Assembly (NCBI GenBank): GCA_002633005.1
Contig: NMRA01000220.1
Span: 513,337 to 577,336 of the forward strand
Source of the DNA: Phoronis australis
Lineage: Eukaryota; Phoronida; Phoronidae
Length of the DNA: 64,000 nucleotides
Direction: 5' to 3'
Shown here piece after piece: positions 22,201 through 33,095 of this stretch; the stretch's first letter is position 1; each line of letters begins with the position of its first letter. The notes below the pieces were generated by a model. It was not told the DNA's origin. It searched no databases and was given only the letters and a program-made list of their open reading frames with translations. Position numbers and translations under genes: made by a program.

Positions 22201-25200
22201 GCATTTTGTCATTTTTCCACCCTAACCTATGCCACTACGGGGACGTACTGATTTTATCGGCTTTCGCCCAAAAAGCGAAATGCTGTTTTGGAATTGCTTT
22301 TTTTAAACGAAATAGTTAAATATTTCGTCAGTTGATGCAGGGCAGAAAATTGACCTGAGAATCTAGGACATAGCAAGATACAAAATAGCTGCATTTAATT
22401 GACAATTATATATTGCCTTTCAGACGGTTCAGAAACTTAACCAACTTAAGATCATCTTTAAATGGGCTCTAAATTACGAAAACAGATGCATACCATGTAC
22501 GCAGGCGACAATTTTGCCATTACTTTGTAGTGACAAAATGGGAAATTCATGTGAGAGCCCGTCTCTTAACACTTACTAGTTCAGTGTAGTCACTCGGGTA
22601 ATACCTTCCGTATGCGTATGGAGTAAGCCACATTTGCGAGTAGGCGTGAATTGTAAGGAACAGCTTCATGCTTTTGCTCTTGGCTTGCACGAAATTCTTG
22701 ATGTTTGTGGTGCACTTCTCGGAGAAAGCGTATATCCCAGGGTAGGTGTCGGAGCAGGGATTACTGCTAACGCCAGACTCTGAAGAAAATGACATATACT
22801 GTGCTCATTTGAATTTAATATGTCGGACCTTTTTGACGTCACCTTCACTAAAACATATACTTCCGTTACATTATACAGTTATTTTCACTGAACGTACATT
22901 CCCTCGATCCTTGGTAGCCTTGGAAAAGTAAGAAAAAAACTTGCTGCACGTTTACTATTTTCCGATTTCTTCTTCGATTAATTACAGGATTTACTGAAAT
23001 GCTGGCGGTAATTTTCGGGCAGTGGATAATTACATATACCACGTAAAGAAATCTTCCTTCATGCAGTGATGTTTATTTCTAATCATGCATTTCTGTGCAT
23101 TTACAGTATACGATTTAAAAACTTGAACAAGGCTTTAATTTAATTGATAAGAGTCTTCAGAAACCTTATAGTGAGCACAATGAATTAAATCGGAGATCTG
23201 GTTACAAAATAGACTATTTTAATGCCACAAAATGCTGCCGAATGACCTTGCTGCCAAAATTACTAGCAATGCCTACACGTGATGGTGATTTTTAAATTGT
23301 GACCCCAATAAACTTGGAATCGTGTTCTTGTGTCACTGATGGTTTTGTTGATTTTGTTCGATAACAGAAGTCAAGTCCTGTCACGGTAAGTTCTATTACG
23401 AGACCGATTTCATGGGCTTTAGTGGCTTAATTTATCTTACGTTTTTTGGCAACCAAGTAACGAGAAAATACAGTTTTAAGCGAAAGGCAAAGTAAGAAAA
23501 TAAAATTTTAAGTAGTGCATCGGAGAAAGTTTCACAGTTGCACTTAAAGACAGACTTGCCTCCGAAATGGAAATCAAAGTTTCTGTTGGGATCGGCGCCT
23601 CTACAGCTACTCCATCTACTGGTTCTCGAACGAGTCTTCCTCCACATTCGGTTCTAAGATATAATTAATGGTACGAACTGTAACAACACAGCATGCAATC
23701 ATACTTTATGCTCATACTCATTCTTTTTAGCTGAGTACATCGGCCTTAATCACAACTGCGTTTCTCAACTCGAAGCTTTACATGTACGTCTTTCTCAGCA
23801 CCGTTAGTACGGCACAACAGTGATTGTTTGCAAGCCTTTGAAAAACGAGAATGACTGTCTGTTAAATTTATTGACGTTTACGGTAAAAAAATGTATAAAG
23901 TATGTGTTGGCTTCATTATGTACTTACCGATGTGTGAGTGTACTCATAACCGTCAGGATTGGCTGAAGGCAGGAGATACCAATCGTAGGTGTCAACCAAG
24001 GTCTTGATTTCTTGATTAGTTGAGTAGTCGTTAAGGAGGCGTTCGATCATATAGACTACAGTGCTCACAGTGAGCCATTCCCTGGCGTGGATGCCGGCGT
24101 CGATCCAAAGAGATGGCTTGGTACTGAACCTGCTGCCAGGTTTGCCGATCTGTTGAAACATAGAATAAGTTTGTCGCAGCAAAATGTCGCTGCTCTGTGC
24201 CGCTACTGCGCTGAGATTTCAACTGATGAATTGCAGAAAATCTAGAATTGGTATCTTGCACGATCTAATACGTGAGCAGGTATTCTTGCAGGCGAGCTTC
24301 TTTGCGTCCCCCACATTATTTTCTGGGGTGATGACGCTTTATCAACGACGTATGTATTTTTTTGTTTAAAAGCAGCGATATGCCCAATTGACATTATTTG
24401 TTTTTCTTTCTCATTCTTGCATGATTCATCTTAATTTATGTTCAGGGCTTCCACTGTGTAATGTTCAGAGTGTCCATTCAACGCAAACGTGCATGTAAGG
24501 GCATCCTTCGATACATCTTTGCGTAGGTATCACTTTAGGCGTATTTGTCTTATACCAAGATCTTACCTTGATGACCTTCATGGTTCGTCCTTCGTAAGTA
24601 GTTCCAATGTCAATGAGCTCCGAAATCTGTGGGTTATTAGCTACTTGTTGAGCCAGCCAGTCGTTCAGCTGAAAGATGGAGCGAAGTGTTACAATGCTGA
24701 TATCGATCAAAATGGTGCTGGAACATGGTCATCGCATACAACTACATAAAGTGTCATTGAAATCCATTAATCGGTTCTTAACATACCATTCAGAAACACT
24801 ATTCCCCATACAAAACTTAAAAAGCTTCTTGTCATGATGTTGCACTGGTCAAATCCACCCCGAAAACTAAGTGTCCGGCGCATTGTCATCACATATGTCT
24901 GTGCCAAATTTCTTTGACATAATTCAATCGATTTTGTATATTATCCACAATTTCTCTTCTCCAGACTATACAGGAAAACCCCTTGAGAACAAAATGGCCA
25001 CTAGGAGGTGCTGTGGTAGTCGAATCCACAAATATTTTTAAGTGGCGGCGCATTGACATCACTTAACTGTGCGTCAAGTTTCATTAAAATTCATCTATCG
25101 GTTCAAAATATATCATCAGGAAATGCTGTCCCAAAAATAGCGACTGGGAGATGCTGCAGGGGTCGAATCCATCCGAAAATCAACCTGTGCAGGCGCATTA

Positions 25201-28200
25201 ACATCGTTTATCTCTGGGCCACGTTCTGTCGAGTCTGTCTGTCGGTTCTCTCGACATTACCCAGAAACGCTCTTCCCCAAACGACACTTGACACATGTCG
25301 GAAACTAAAACCAGTCGGTTCTCTACATATCTTCCGGAAACACTAGCACAGAAAACGGCCACTAGCAGGCACTGCAGTTGTTGAATAAAGTGGAAAATCA
25401 AACGGTGCGGGCTCAATCTCATAATGTACCTTTGTGTCCAGTGAAAATCGTAGATCGGTTGCCGAAATATTTCATCCAGAAACGCTCTTCCCCAAAAACA
25501 CTTGAAAAGCACCTAGTCTAGAAAAAATGGCCACTAGGAGGTCTAAAGTGGTCAAATCCGCCTGCAAATTCAATTATGTCCATGCATTGACTACACACAC
25601 CGCTGTATCAAGTTTCATTAAAACCTGTTGGCTTGATATCCGGAAACGCTCTTCATCAAATATACAGAAAAGACACGACCTCCTGGCCCCTGGGAGTGGA
25701 GCAGACTGAAAAGCAGCGTGAACCGTTCCAGTGTTGCCGTACATCAGTGTGCCAGATATCACCAAAACATGCCAGTCGTTCAACATTTGTTTTTAAGTCT
25801 GCTAAATAGGACGAAACGCAGGTTTAGCACCGCACTTATTTACTGCAGCGAGAAATGCAAGTACTTACGTCGTCGAATCTAGGGAAAGTGTTCACAATAG
25901 TCTTTGCAGCACGTGCACGAAGGCGCGCGTTTTCGTTTCCTCGCTTTTCTTCATCTATGGCTTTCTGGATGTTACTAAATGACATGAGAACTTTAAATGA
26001 AATCAGAAAACCACAATGATCTTACAATGTAAAACAGTAAAACTCTCAATCAGCATTGACATAAGGAATACGCAAACGTTTTTATGTAGCATTTACTGAG
26101 CAAACAAATCCTTGATCATCTCGGTTAGCCTCACTTACAACTCTATTGATCAATGGCAACAATAGAAAATTGATGTACAACGCCCAGAAAAATGCGTGCA
26201 TCTTGTTTTTACATTCACTTCCGTTGAGCAAACAGAATGCCATACTCGATTACAGTCTCGGTCGGTCATTATGTTTACTCATTAAAATGACTGCAGACAT
26301 TAGAGGAGCACCTTTTGCTGGAACTTCTACTTGTAAATCATATTTTTCTTCAACAAAACAGTAAAGTAGACATATTTTAATTAGTTTTGCTCTATGGAAT
26401 AATTTAAAATTGACAGATTTTTGTAGAGTTATTGCTTTAATATCAATTTTATGTCTCGCACCTGTTTTTCAAATTAACTGGCATTCCCAGTGTCTCAAGA
26501 TACTTGCTGACTCTTTTGTAGAGAGGGGGCGAGAGCAGGATTGACGTGACACTGTTTCGCCGAATTGCACCCCATACGTCAACCTGGAGGCAGTAATCGA
26601 AGGTTTCTTGACGGTGATAACGATGACACGATGATGATTAAAATTGCTATGATGATAACTAAAATTGATTGTGAGATTAATAACTACAGCAAACATCCCT
26701 AGATAAAGAAGACATGATTCATACTCGTCGAACTTAAAATGAAAACCCGGAACAAAGCAGTGGCGGATCTAGGATATCATAAGGGGGAGGGCAAATTTTG
26801 TCTGTAAACATTTGCTCAAAGCACGATTGTAGATGCGCATAACACCGAATGGGGGAGGAAATTTGTCTTTTTTCCTCTAAAATCAAGCATTTTCCTTGAT
26901 TCTCGAAGTATTATCCAAGAAAAAAAGGCAAAATAAAAAAAAACACGGAGAAAGTGCCAAACAGGAAAAAAATCGAGTACCACAGACTCGAACTCACGAC
27001 CTGATGGTTAGAGCGCTCGTGCTTTAACATTGCACTATCACGATTTCACTCCTAACTCGATACTAAGAGACGTAATTGTTTATGGTCCACAGCGTTTGCG
27101 CGCGAAACCTTTTTGTAATTCTTATTACATGTTTTATAGTTTTTGCAATCAGATTTTTTGTATTTAAACTAATCTTAAATTGCCCAAAAGACCAAATCTG
27201 TTTTTTGTCTTGGCAATAATGACTCAATTGCTTTAGAAATCGTCTTAAGTTAAGGTTTGACAAAGAGAGAATTATGAGTTTCTGAGAGATTCACTAAGGC
27301 TTCGATTAAAATTGACATCTTACCAGCAGCTTCTGTTTTTCATCATTAGTCAGATTACATTTTCTTTAAAAAATGAAGTAATTTACTTCATTGCACAGTG
27401 GAGCAGACGACGGAAACGGAGTCGTAGTGCCTAAGCGCCAGTGCCGGTCTCCTGTGATATCGCGGGAGAGCTAGCTCTCCCGCGATATCCCAGCCATAGT
27501 TCCGTTACGATTGCGCCGTGTTCCCAATTTTACACGTGAAATTCGAGCTGAGCCCCCCCCCCCAACACTAAAACTGCACACATTTAAATCTTGTTTCAGT
27601 TGTATAATTTTAATTACCGGGTTTAATTAATAAACTCGACATTTCCCTACGCTCTTGCTGTTTTATTTTTTGCGGCAGATAAGTGGGGGAGGGAGCCGCC
27701 CCCCCTAAATCCACCTTTGCAAAGCCATACAAAATATCGAAAGGAGCTTTCAAAATTAAAGGTATACTCTCAGACTTTTCTAAAAATTGTCTTCATGTTA
27801 ACTAACAAAACTCGGAGCAGTTTCAAGCGTTCATTCTCTCACTCATTAATGATGTTGCCTCCTCTGCAGAAAACTATAGGACTAACTGCTGATGTCATGA
27901 GAAGATAACGAATCAGATATATCCTACAATTTGCAAAACAAATCTATGTATGTGACCAACAAATGGTCTACCAGATATGCATGAACGTCGTTTGCGTCGC
28001 TTCATGATTTGGAAGCATCCGCTTTTTGTTCCGCTCTATTCAATTGGTAAAAAATGGAACTGGGCATGGACATTTAATCTCTAAAACTTTATCTCATAAC
28101 GTCCCTTGCCGTGACAGAGATCCATTTTCACAGCCAAACTCAAGTAACAAGCAATGCGTTCAAGAGTACCAATCTCGAACTCCCAATTTCAAGCTTGGCC

Positions 28201-31200
28201 AATCCCAATGAACTCTGAAGCGTTTTTTCTGAGTCGCTGCTGATTTTAATGTTTTTTTTCGTTGTAACGGAACTAACATTCTATCACAGTAAGGATAGTT
28301 AGTCCGATTTCATGACAGTAAAGGACCTAATTCTCTGAATTTCGTTTTTGAGCCAGCTAACAGGGAAACATTCAGTTTTTGACTTTGGGCATGTATTTTT
28401 AAAGCCTGTATACTCAAGGAATTATCCCGTAGCGTGGATCCAACTAAATCATAAGTGTGCTGGCTAGTTGGAATGATCTAATCGGCGAAATTACATTAGG
28501 AACCTACAGTGGACGGTCAAAATTCCTGCACGCAAAAATATTTTGTAAGGTAAATGCATTTCACCAATTTTCTAAAAGCATTATCCATTAACATCCCAGA
28601 CATACTGGCCATGTTTATTAAGTACCCATACAGAAAGAGCAAAATGGAATATTAAAGTCGCTCGTGATACTGAGCCCAGTTTTTCTATCCATTAATTTTT
28701 AAAGGTTTCATTACGACCTTGCTGTTTCTGCACTGTAGAATGATCCAAGGCATGATTAAGCTACTCTTATATTCTCCAGTACCATCTCTTCACGCTAGAA
28801 GTGAGGACGGGAGAGGTACGCGACTCTTTCAGCAAGTCGTGCGTACATTGTCGAAAACTGCAGCTAACTAAACACCGTTCGTGTGTAATTTCTATACAAA
28901 CCTGTTTGAAAGAACATTACGTAGGGTTATGCGATACTCACTCCATCGAGTTCCTGCAACTTCAACAGTTCCTTCACTTGTTTCTCAGTTGTTGGCGTGA
29001 CGTCAATAACCTTGTACCTTAAACAGAATGATTACGCACATTACAGTATGTCCCTTCAATGACACTGTAAAGTCACACCGCAGCCTCGGTCAACTTGCGC
29101 TCAATGAGAAATTAAATTCAGGGCATGTCAGCTTTGGAAACAGTTTTGGTGGTTGCGTTGGATGTAGGTTTGTTGAATATGGTTCGTTCGGTTTGTGAAC
29201 ATGTTCGGTGAGAATCATGAGGAAGTCTCTTTATTTAGCCGTAAAGGCCTACTTTTCTTCTGTTAAAGTACTTACTCTTTAACGAATTACGAATCTACTA
29301 TGGTTTCAGGTTGCCCTCAAGCAGTTCTAGATTGGAAAATCCGAGTTGGTTGAAGTCTTTTTGGTCACAGTTTTTCAGCTTGAGGGGAGTTTGACTTTAG
29401 AATCTATTGGATGATGATGATCGTAGGCAGGGAAGTGATGTTTTGTTGACTGATAAACTACCGAATTGCTTATTGGATATACATTTAGGAGCCAGGCAGT
29501 CTTTTAACAAAAGGTACAAGTATTAAAATTAATATGCAGCAAAATATTTTTGTGGTCACAAGTCATGTTTTTATGCGAAGTGTTCCACACCTGTTCATTC
29601 TATTCATGAAGGTTTTGACAGAGTGAAAGATATGAGATTTGCGACGTGTGGATTCCCAGCAGCCATTGAAAAGTCACCGAAAAAAGTACCGTTTTCCTCC
29701 ATTAAGTTTTCTGAAGGAGCGTCCTGAATTATTCGGAACACTTCGGGTATTTCCGCACACTGTAGTATCGAATTGCTACAGTACCACAACAGCGCCAACT
29801 TTCGCCATAAAAAGGCATATATAAAAGTTATAATAGCTGAAGTGGGAAGGAAATTGTTAGCATCGGAATCTATTATAGAGTTACGTGAATGTGCATTTGG
29901 GACTCAAGTTTACGACACAAGAAAAGGAATGACGTTCAGTGAGCGTTCAATTAAAGGTGTAAATCTTGGCATTTATATTCCAAATAGACTCCGTGAGTCA
30001 CAGAGCAACTCTAACGTGTATAGCCGTGTAGGAAAATCTTTATACTCGACGATGAATCTCAGCTCCATGTTTCTGAGATGAAACAGAACTTGTAATAACA
30101 GAAGGGAGGATGCTGTGGCGGTCGCTCGCAAAGAACGAGACTCAAATTCGGATGTAATGGGGTCCAACAAGAGAACGTTCTCTCATTACTTCCTGCCAAA
30201 AATTCAATTCAGGCATGCTTAAATGAGTGATTACACCTCATTACATGCTCGGATGGAAATATGGAGTTTTGTTGGAAAATTACTCGACTAAATTGTTAAT
30301 TACTGAAGTTTCTAACTTCGACGGAAATGGGAAAAGTCCACTATTTCGAAGGTTTACTACTCCTAAAGTTCACTATTCCGAAGACTCTCTACTCCGAAGG
30401 TTTATTGCTCCAAAAATATCTAAACTTTCCGACCCAGGTGTAATTTTATACTTTTACACGCAAAAACGATACTTCGGTTATTAGATGCAATTATATCGAA
30501 AACAACGCCGAGGCACTAAACCATTTTGTCTGGATTTCATGTAAATCGTGACCACCTTCTAGCTGGACAGTACAACTAGAGTCGGTAGTCACTGTCTAGA
30601 TTCATTTTCAATGTGCATGTAAAATTGCCCGCGTGTCTAAACATGGAAAAATGAGTACGCATTTGCATTTTTAAAAGAATATGAAGCAGGAATATTGATG
30701 AATTATCATCCACGATACAGTCATCGAATCCATAACAGAATCCCATCGCAGCACATTCCCTATACTCTTTGTTGTTGCCACCACGTGCGTTCAATGCTGA
30801 TCAAGCCTCCTTTTATAGTTTGATCGAGCTACCCTCATCTACACAAAAACCACTCGGGCGAAACGGCCTGGTACGGCCCAATGCCACAAGAAGCGCTTTG
30901 AGTCTGAAGCAATTTCAAAATTGTTACTAACTAAGTTATCATTACAAAAAATTTACTCCTATATTAAAGACTGCAATGGAGAATAAAACGTATCCAATCG
31001 ACCATTCTAATTTACTAATACATAAAAAGATATCCCCTGCAGATTCTTACGATCTAGAAAAAAATCTAACAGCAGAAGAATTGTATGAATCTCGGTTAGA
31101 GACAAAACTTAACAAGACACCTGGTAGTGATGGCATCAGCTATGGATTTTATAAAAAATTTTGGAAGGTAATTAAAGAAGATTTATTTGCGAGCGTCACA

Positions 31201-32997
31201 TACAGCTTTGGAAACGGTCACATGACTAATTCTCAAAAGCAAGGCGTAATCACGTTTATCCCAAAAAATAAACTGTCCGAGGAATTACTATCTTTAGACA
31301 ATTGTAGACCTATCTCTCTTTTGAACTGTGACTATAAATTGGTAACTAAAACAATCGCAAACAAAATATACAAATATGTTAACAATTTAATTCATCCAGA
31401 TCAAACTTCCCTGCCAAAACGTTATATACTGTAGGCCAGAATATACGTGTAATTGACGATATGATTGAATTTTATAAAGAAAAGCACACTCCCCGTCACA
31501 TTGTATTCCTCGATTTCAAGAAAGCGTACGATACTGTAAGGTGGGAGTTTTTATTTCAGTCCTTGAAAACTTTTAATTTTGGTGAAGTTTTTATCAATAG
31601 AATCCGTACATTGTATTCTGGAATTTCGTCATGTGTGTTGAACAACGGATTTACATCTGTATTTTAACATAGAGAAAGGCCTCCGACAAGAAGACCCACT
31701 ATCAAGTCCGCTGTTCGTCCTGGGTGCAGAAGTTATTTCACATCATATCAGAAGCAATGAATTAATTAGAGGCTTCACAATAGCCAATCACGAAAAAAAA
31801 TTGCACAGTATGCAGACGATACAGTTCTTTTCTTTAAAGACGTAGAATCTGGCAATAACTGTTTTAGATTTTTAGATTATTTTGGAACATTATCTGGACT
31901 CCATTTGAATTATGAAAAATGCCAAGGGATGTTTGCCTCAACAATGCACCGAAATCGTAATCCACTTTACGGAATCAGGTGGCCCCAAAAGCCCATTAAA
32001 AGTCTAGGAATATTCTTTGGAGGAAAAGAGGAAGACGCTGAAAAACTCAATTTTGACAAAAAAAATCCAAAAACTTAAAGACCCGTTTAATATTTGGAAA
32101 ACACGAAATATGTCCATAAAAGGCAGAACCTTCCTTACGAAAACTTATGGTTTATCGAAACTCTCATGTAGTGTCAACTGTGGGTATCTCCACACAAGTA
32201 TTCGCGAAGTTAACAAACTTATCAGAGAATTTATTTGGTTAAATAAACCACCAAAAGTTAAAGAAACTGTGACTGTTTCATATCAAGAGGGTGGTTTGAA
32301 ATATCCTAACATGGAACTGATCAAGTTAAATTTACTATTATTTTTCAGATACAGGTGTACTTATTTGCTCTATGATGTATTATACTCTATTAAGTTTTAA
32401 AGATATGTAGTTGGGGCCACCAACCCCAGCCGTATCTACTATTCATTAATGATATGCTTTCTGTGTAAGGAAACGTATTGAAAAAGAAAAAAAAGTTATC
32501 ATTGCTGTTAGTAGTATCAGTAGCTGCAACAATTTTGTCGTTGTTGTTCATCTAAATCCTTATATGAAATATCTTGAACGGATATGCTGGGGCTGGACCT
32601 TTTACGCGGGGTGGGGTACGATCGAACCCCCGAACCCCCTGGCTACGGGCCTGTAAAGAACTACCTTAATACGTAGACTTCACCTGTGAGGCGGAATGAA
32701 GATTAGCTCAATGATGTGTGATCAAAACCTTCGCTTAAAAGTTATCGGTTTTTCCTTGAACTGATCAGGAACAGGTTCTGTGTCATAAAAATTAGGATGG
32801 CTACCTGTTTATTCATGACGCCAGTTGCTAAAAAACACTAGCCCCAACATGAAGTGATTTTGGGTTTTCTCCACAAACTTCCAAAAAACGATTTGTGGAA
32901 CGATGGCACCACTGTTTAACAGCACTTACCCGGTAAAATCCTTCGGTTTCTCAGCACACACTAATACCAGCACTGCGCACCATGCAAGTACCTTCAT
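19245..32997 (-). CDS. CPA-2: secreted zinc carboxypeptidase, M14A; recent duplicate of CPA-1
   Basis: Ten exons (- strand): 32997-32930, 29017-28942, 26583-26462, 25974-25869, 24668-24567, 24149-23928, 23653-23560, 22779-22577, 21018-20934, 19432-19245; 1266 nt, 421 aa. Every exon has the same length as in CPA-1. The signal peptide is [15 protein letters not shown]. Zinc and catalytic residues are all present: His179, Glu182, Arg237, Asn255-Arg256, His308, Tyr310, Tyr360, Glu383. Tyr367 holds the specificity position. Differences from CPA-1 include Arg250 and Ala252 in the CRGADPNRN segment (CTGVDPNRN in CPA-1), HAYSQ (canonical) instead of HAHYQ at the second zinc site, and LRARAA rather than VRARAT in the cleavage zone. 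Intron 7 again uses a GC donor (GGAG|GCAAGT). The introns hold a truncated LINE, a MITE and two tandem arrays absent from, or single-copy in, CPA-1. The reading frame is intact, so the enzyme is probably functional. Confidence 0.92.
19569..20765. mobile_element. Foldback MITE in CPA-2 intron 9, enlarged by satellite
   Basis: Orthologous to the element at 4437-4797. The left arm begins GGGTCGTGGTCTAGGTGCACTCGAAA. The right arm, beyond the satellite, contains the reverse complement of GTTTGTGTCATTTTCTTTACTTTTGTGC with a few changes. The 80-bp array occupies the right arm, so the element has grown from about 360 bp to about 1.2 kb. The right boundary is approximate. Confidence 0.55.
19811..20693. 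repeat. 80-bp minisatellite, 11 copies
   Basis: Units begin TGTAGGATTAGATAGTTATT at 19811, 19895, 19979, 20059, 20139, 20219, 20299, 20379, 20459, 20539 and 20625. The first two repeats are 84 bp, with AAGATACTTAATTGTAG in place of AAGATACATGTAG. The copy starting at 20539 carries a 6-bp TACATG insertion. Central copies are nearly identical, which points to recent homogenisation. A single related unit sits at the same intron position in CPA-1. Confidence 0.93.
23290..23490. repeat. Interspersed repeat family R1, copy c (CPA-2 intron 7)
   Basis: Orthologous in position to copy a. It shares AAGTCAAGTCCTGTCACGGTAAG, GAGACCGATTTCATGGGCTTTAGTGG and GGCAACCAAGTAACGAGAAAA. (Words longer than 20 nt are interrupted by differences between copies.). 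Confidence 0.4.
24750..25705. repeat. Degenerate tandem repeat in CPA-2 intron 4
   Basis: Around five to six diverged units of roughly 145-215 bp, recognised by recurring AAAATGGCCACTAGGAGG (24991, ~25134, ~25352, ~25523), GGTCGAATCCA/CC-CCGAAAA, GGCGCATTGACATCA, AAGTTTCATTAAAA and CAGAAACGCTCTTCCCC. No ORF. The matching intron of CPA-1 lacks the array. Confidence 0.7.
26975..27065 (-). other. tRNA-like stretch inside the MITE
   Basis: On the - strand, GTCGTGAGTTCGAGTCTG matches a RNA polymerase III B box (GGTTCGANTCC-like) and is preceded by AGCGCTCTAACCATCAG, as in an anticodon arm and variable region. The acceptor stem does not pair, so this is not a tRNA gene; it may be a tRNA-derived promoter relic. 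Confidence 0.3.
27456..27489. repeat. 34-bp perfect palindrome
   Basis: GATATCGCGGGAGAGCT followed directly by its reverse complement, with no spacer. It lies in the middle of the MITE at 26758-27719. Confidence 0.95.
28190..28390. repeat. Interspersed repeat family R1, copy d (CPA-2 intron 2)
   Basis: Shares CCAATCCCAATGAA-TCTGAAGCG with copy b and TATCACAGTAAGGATAG-T-GTCCGATTTCATG and GAGCCAGCTAACAGGGAAA with the other copies. Confidence 0.35.
30944..32492 (+). mobile_element. 5'-truncated LINE (L1/Tx1-like) reverse transcriptase, decayed
   Basis: Inserted in CPA-2 intron 1, antisense to the gene, with an 11-bp target duplication AAGTTATCATT at 30933-30943 and 32493-32503 and an A-rich tail at 32480-32494. 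Reverse transcriptase motifs occur in order on the + strand: NKTPGSDGISYGFYKKFW, NCRPISLLNCDYKL, FLDFKKAYDTVRWEF, GLRQEDPLSSPLF and AQYADDTVLFF (catalytic YADD). Frames break after PKRYIL (31434), after TSVF (31667) and within an A-run before AQYADD (~31793-31802); more breaks follow. The 5' endonuclease domain is missing. It is an inactive copy. Confidence 0.88.
32586..32653. mobile_element. Solo terminal fragment of a DNA transposon
   Basis: The reverse complement starts CAGGCCCGTAGCCAGGGGGT, a terminus I recognise from widespread invertebrate DNA transposons. No matching opposite end was found nearby, so it is a fragment. Confidence 0.35.
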
Positions 32998-33045
32998 TTC
33001 GGCTGGTGAGGGTAGCTGAGGAAGGTGGGGCTGTTCCCGTGGCTG

Positions 33046-33095
33046 TTCTTATAAGCCGCCCAAAATCTTTATCTGCGGCGAGAACAGCCAGCCTT
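33046..33095 (-). promoter_or_regulatory. CPA-2 core promoter: TATA box, GATA site and conserved block
   Basis: - strand CTTATAAG at 33055-33048 (about 51-58 nt before ATG), AGATAA at 33074-33069 and AGGCTGGCTGTTCTCGCCGC at 33094-33075. Only one of the two GATA sites of CPA-1 is kept, the second reading AGATTTTGG. Confidence 0.6.

Larger units (their letters stand above)
26758..27719. mobile_element. Non-autonomous DNA transposon with 5-bp target duplication (CPA-2 intron 2)
   Basis: 962 bp starting CAGTGGCGGATCTAGG and ending with the reverse complement of CAAAGGTGGATTTAGG (12 of 16 positions match). It is flanked by CAAAG at 26753-26757 and 27720-27724. The matching CPA-1 intron (near 11561-11590) reads CCGGAACAAAACCATGCATAATCTCGAAAGG with no insertion, i.e. 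an empty site. Inside are a G-rich and a C-rich run next to the ends, a tRNA-like stretch and a 34-bp perfect palindrome, but no ORF. Confidence 0.75.
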
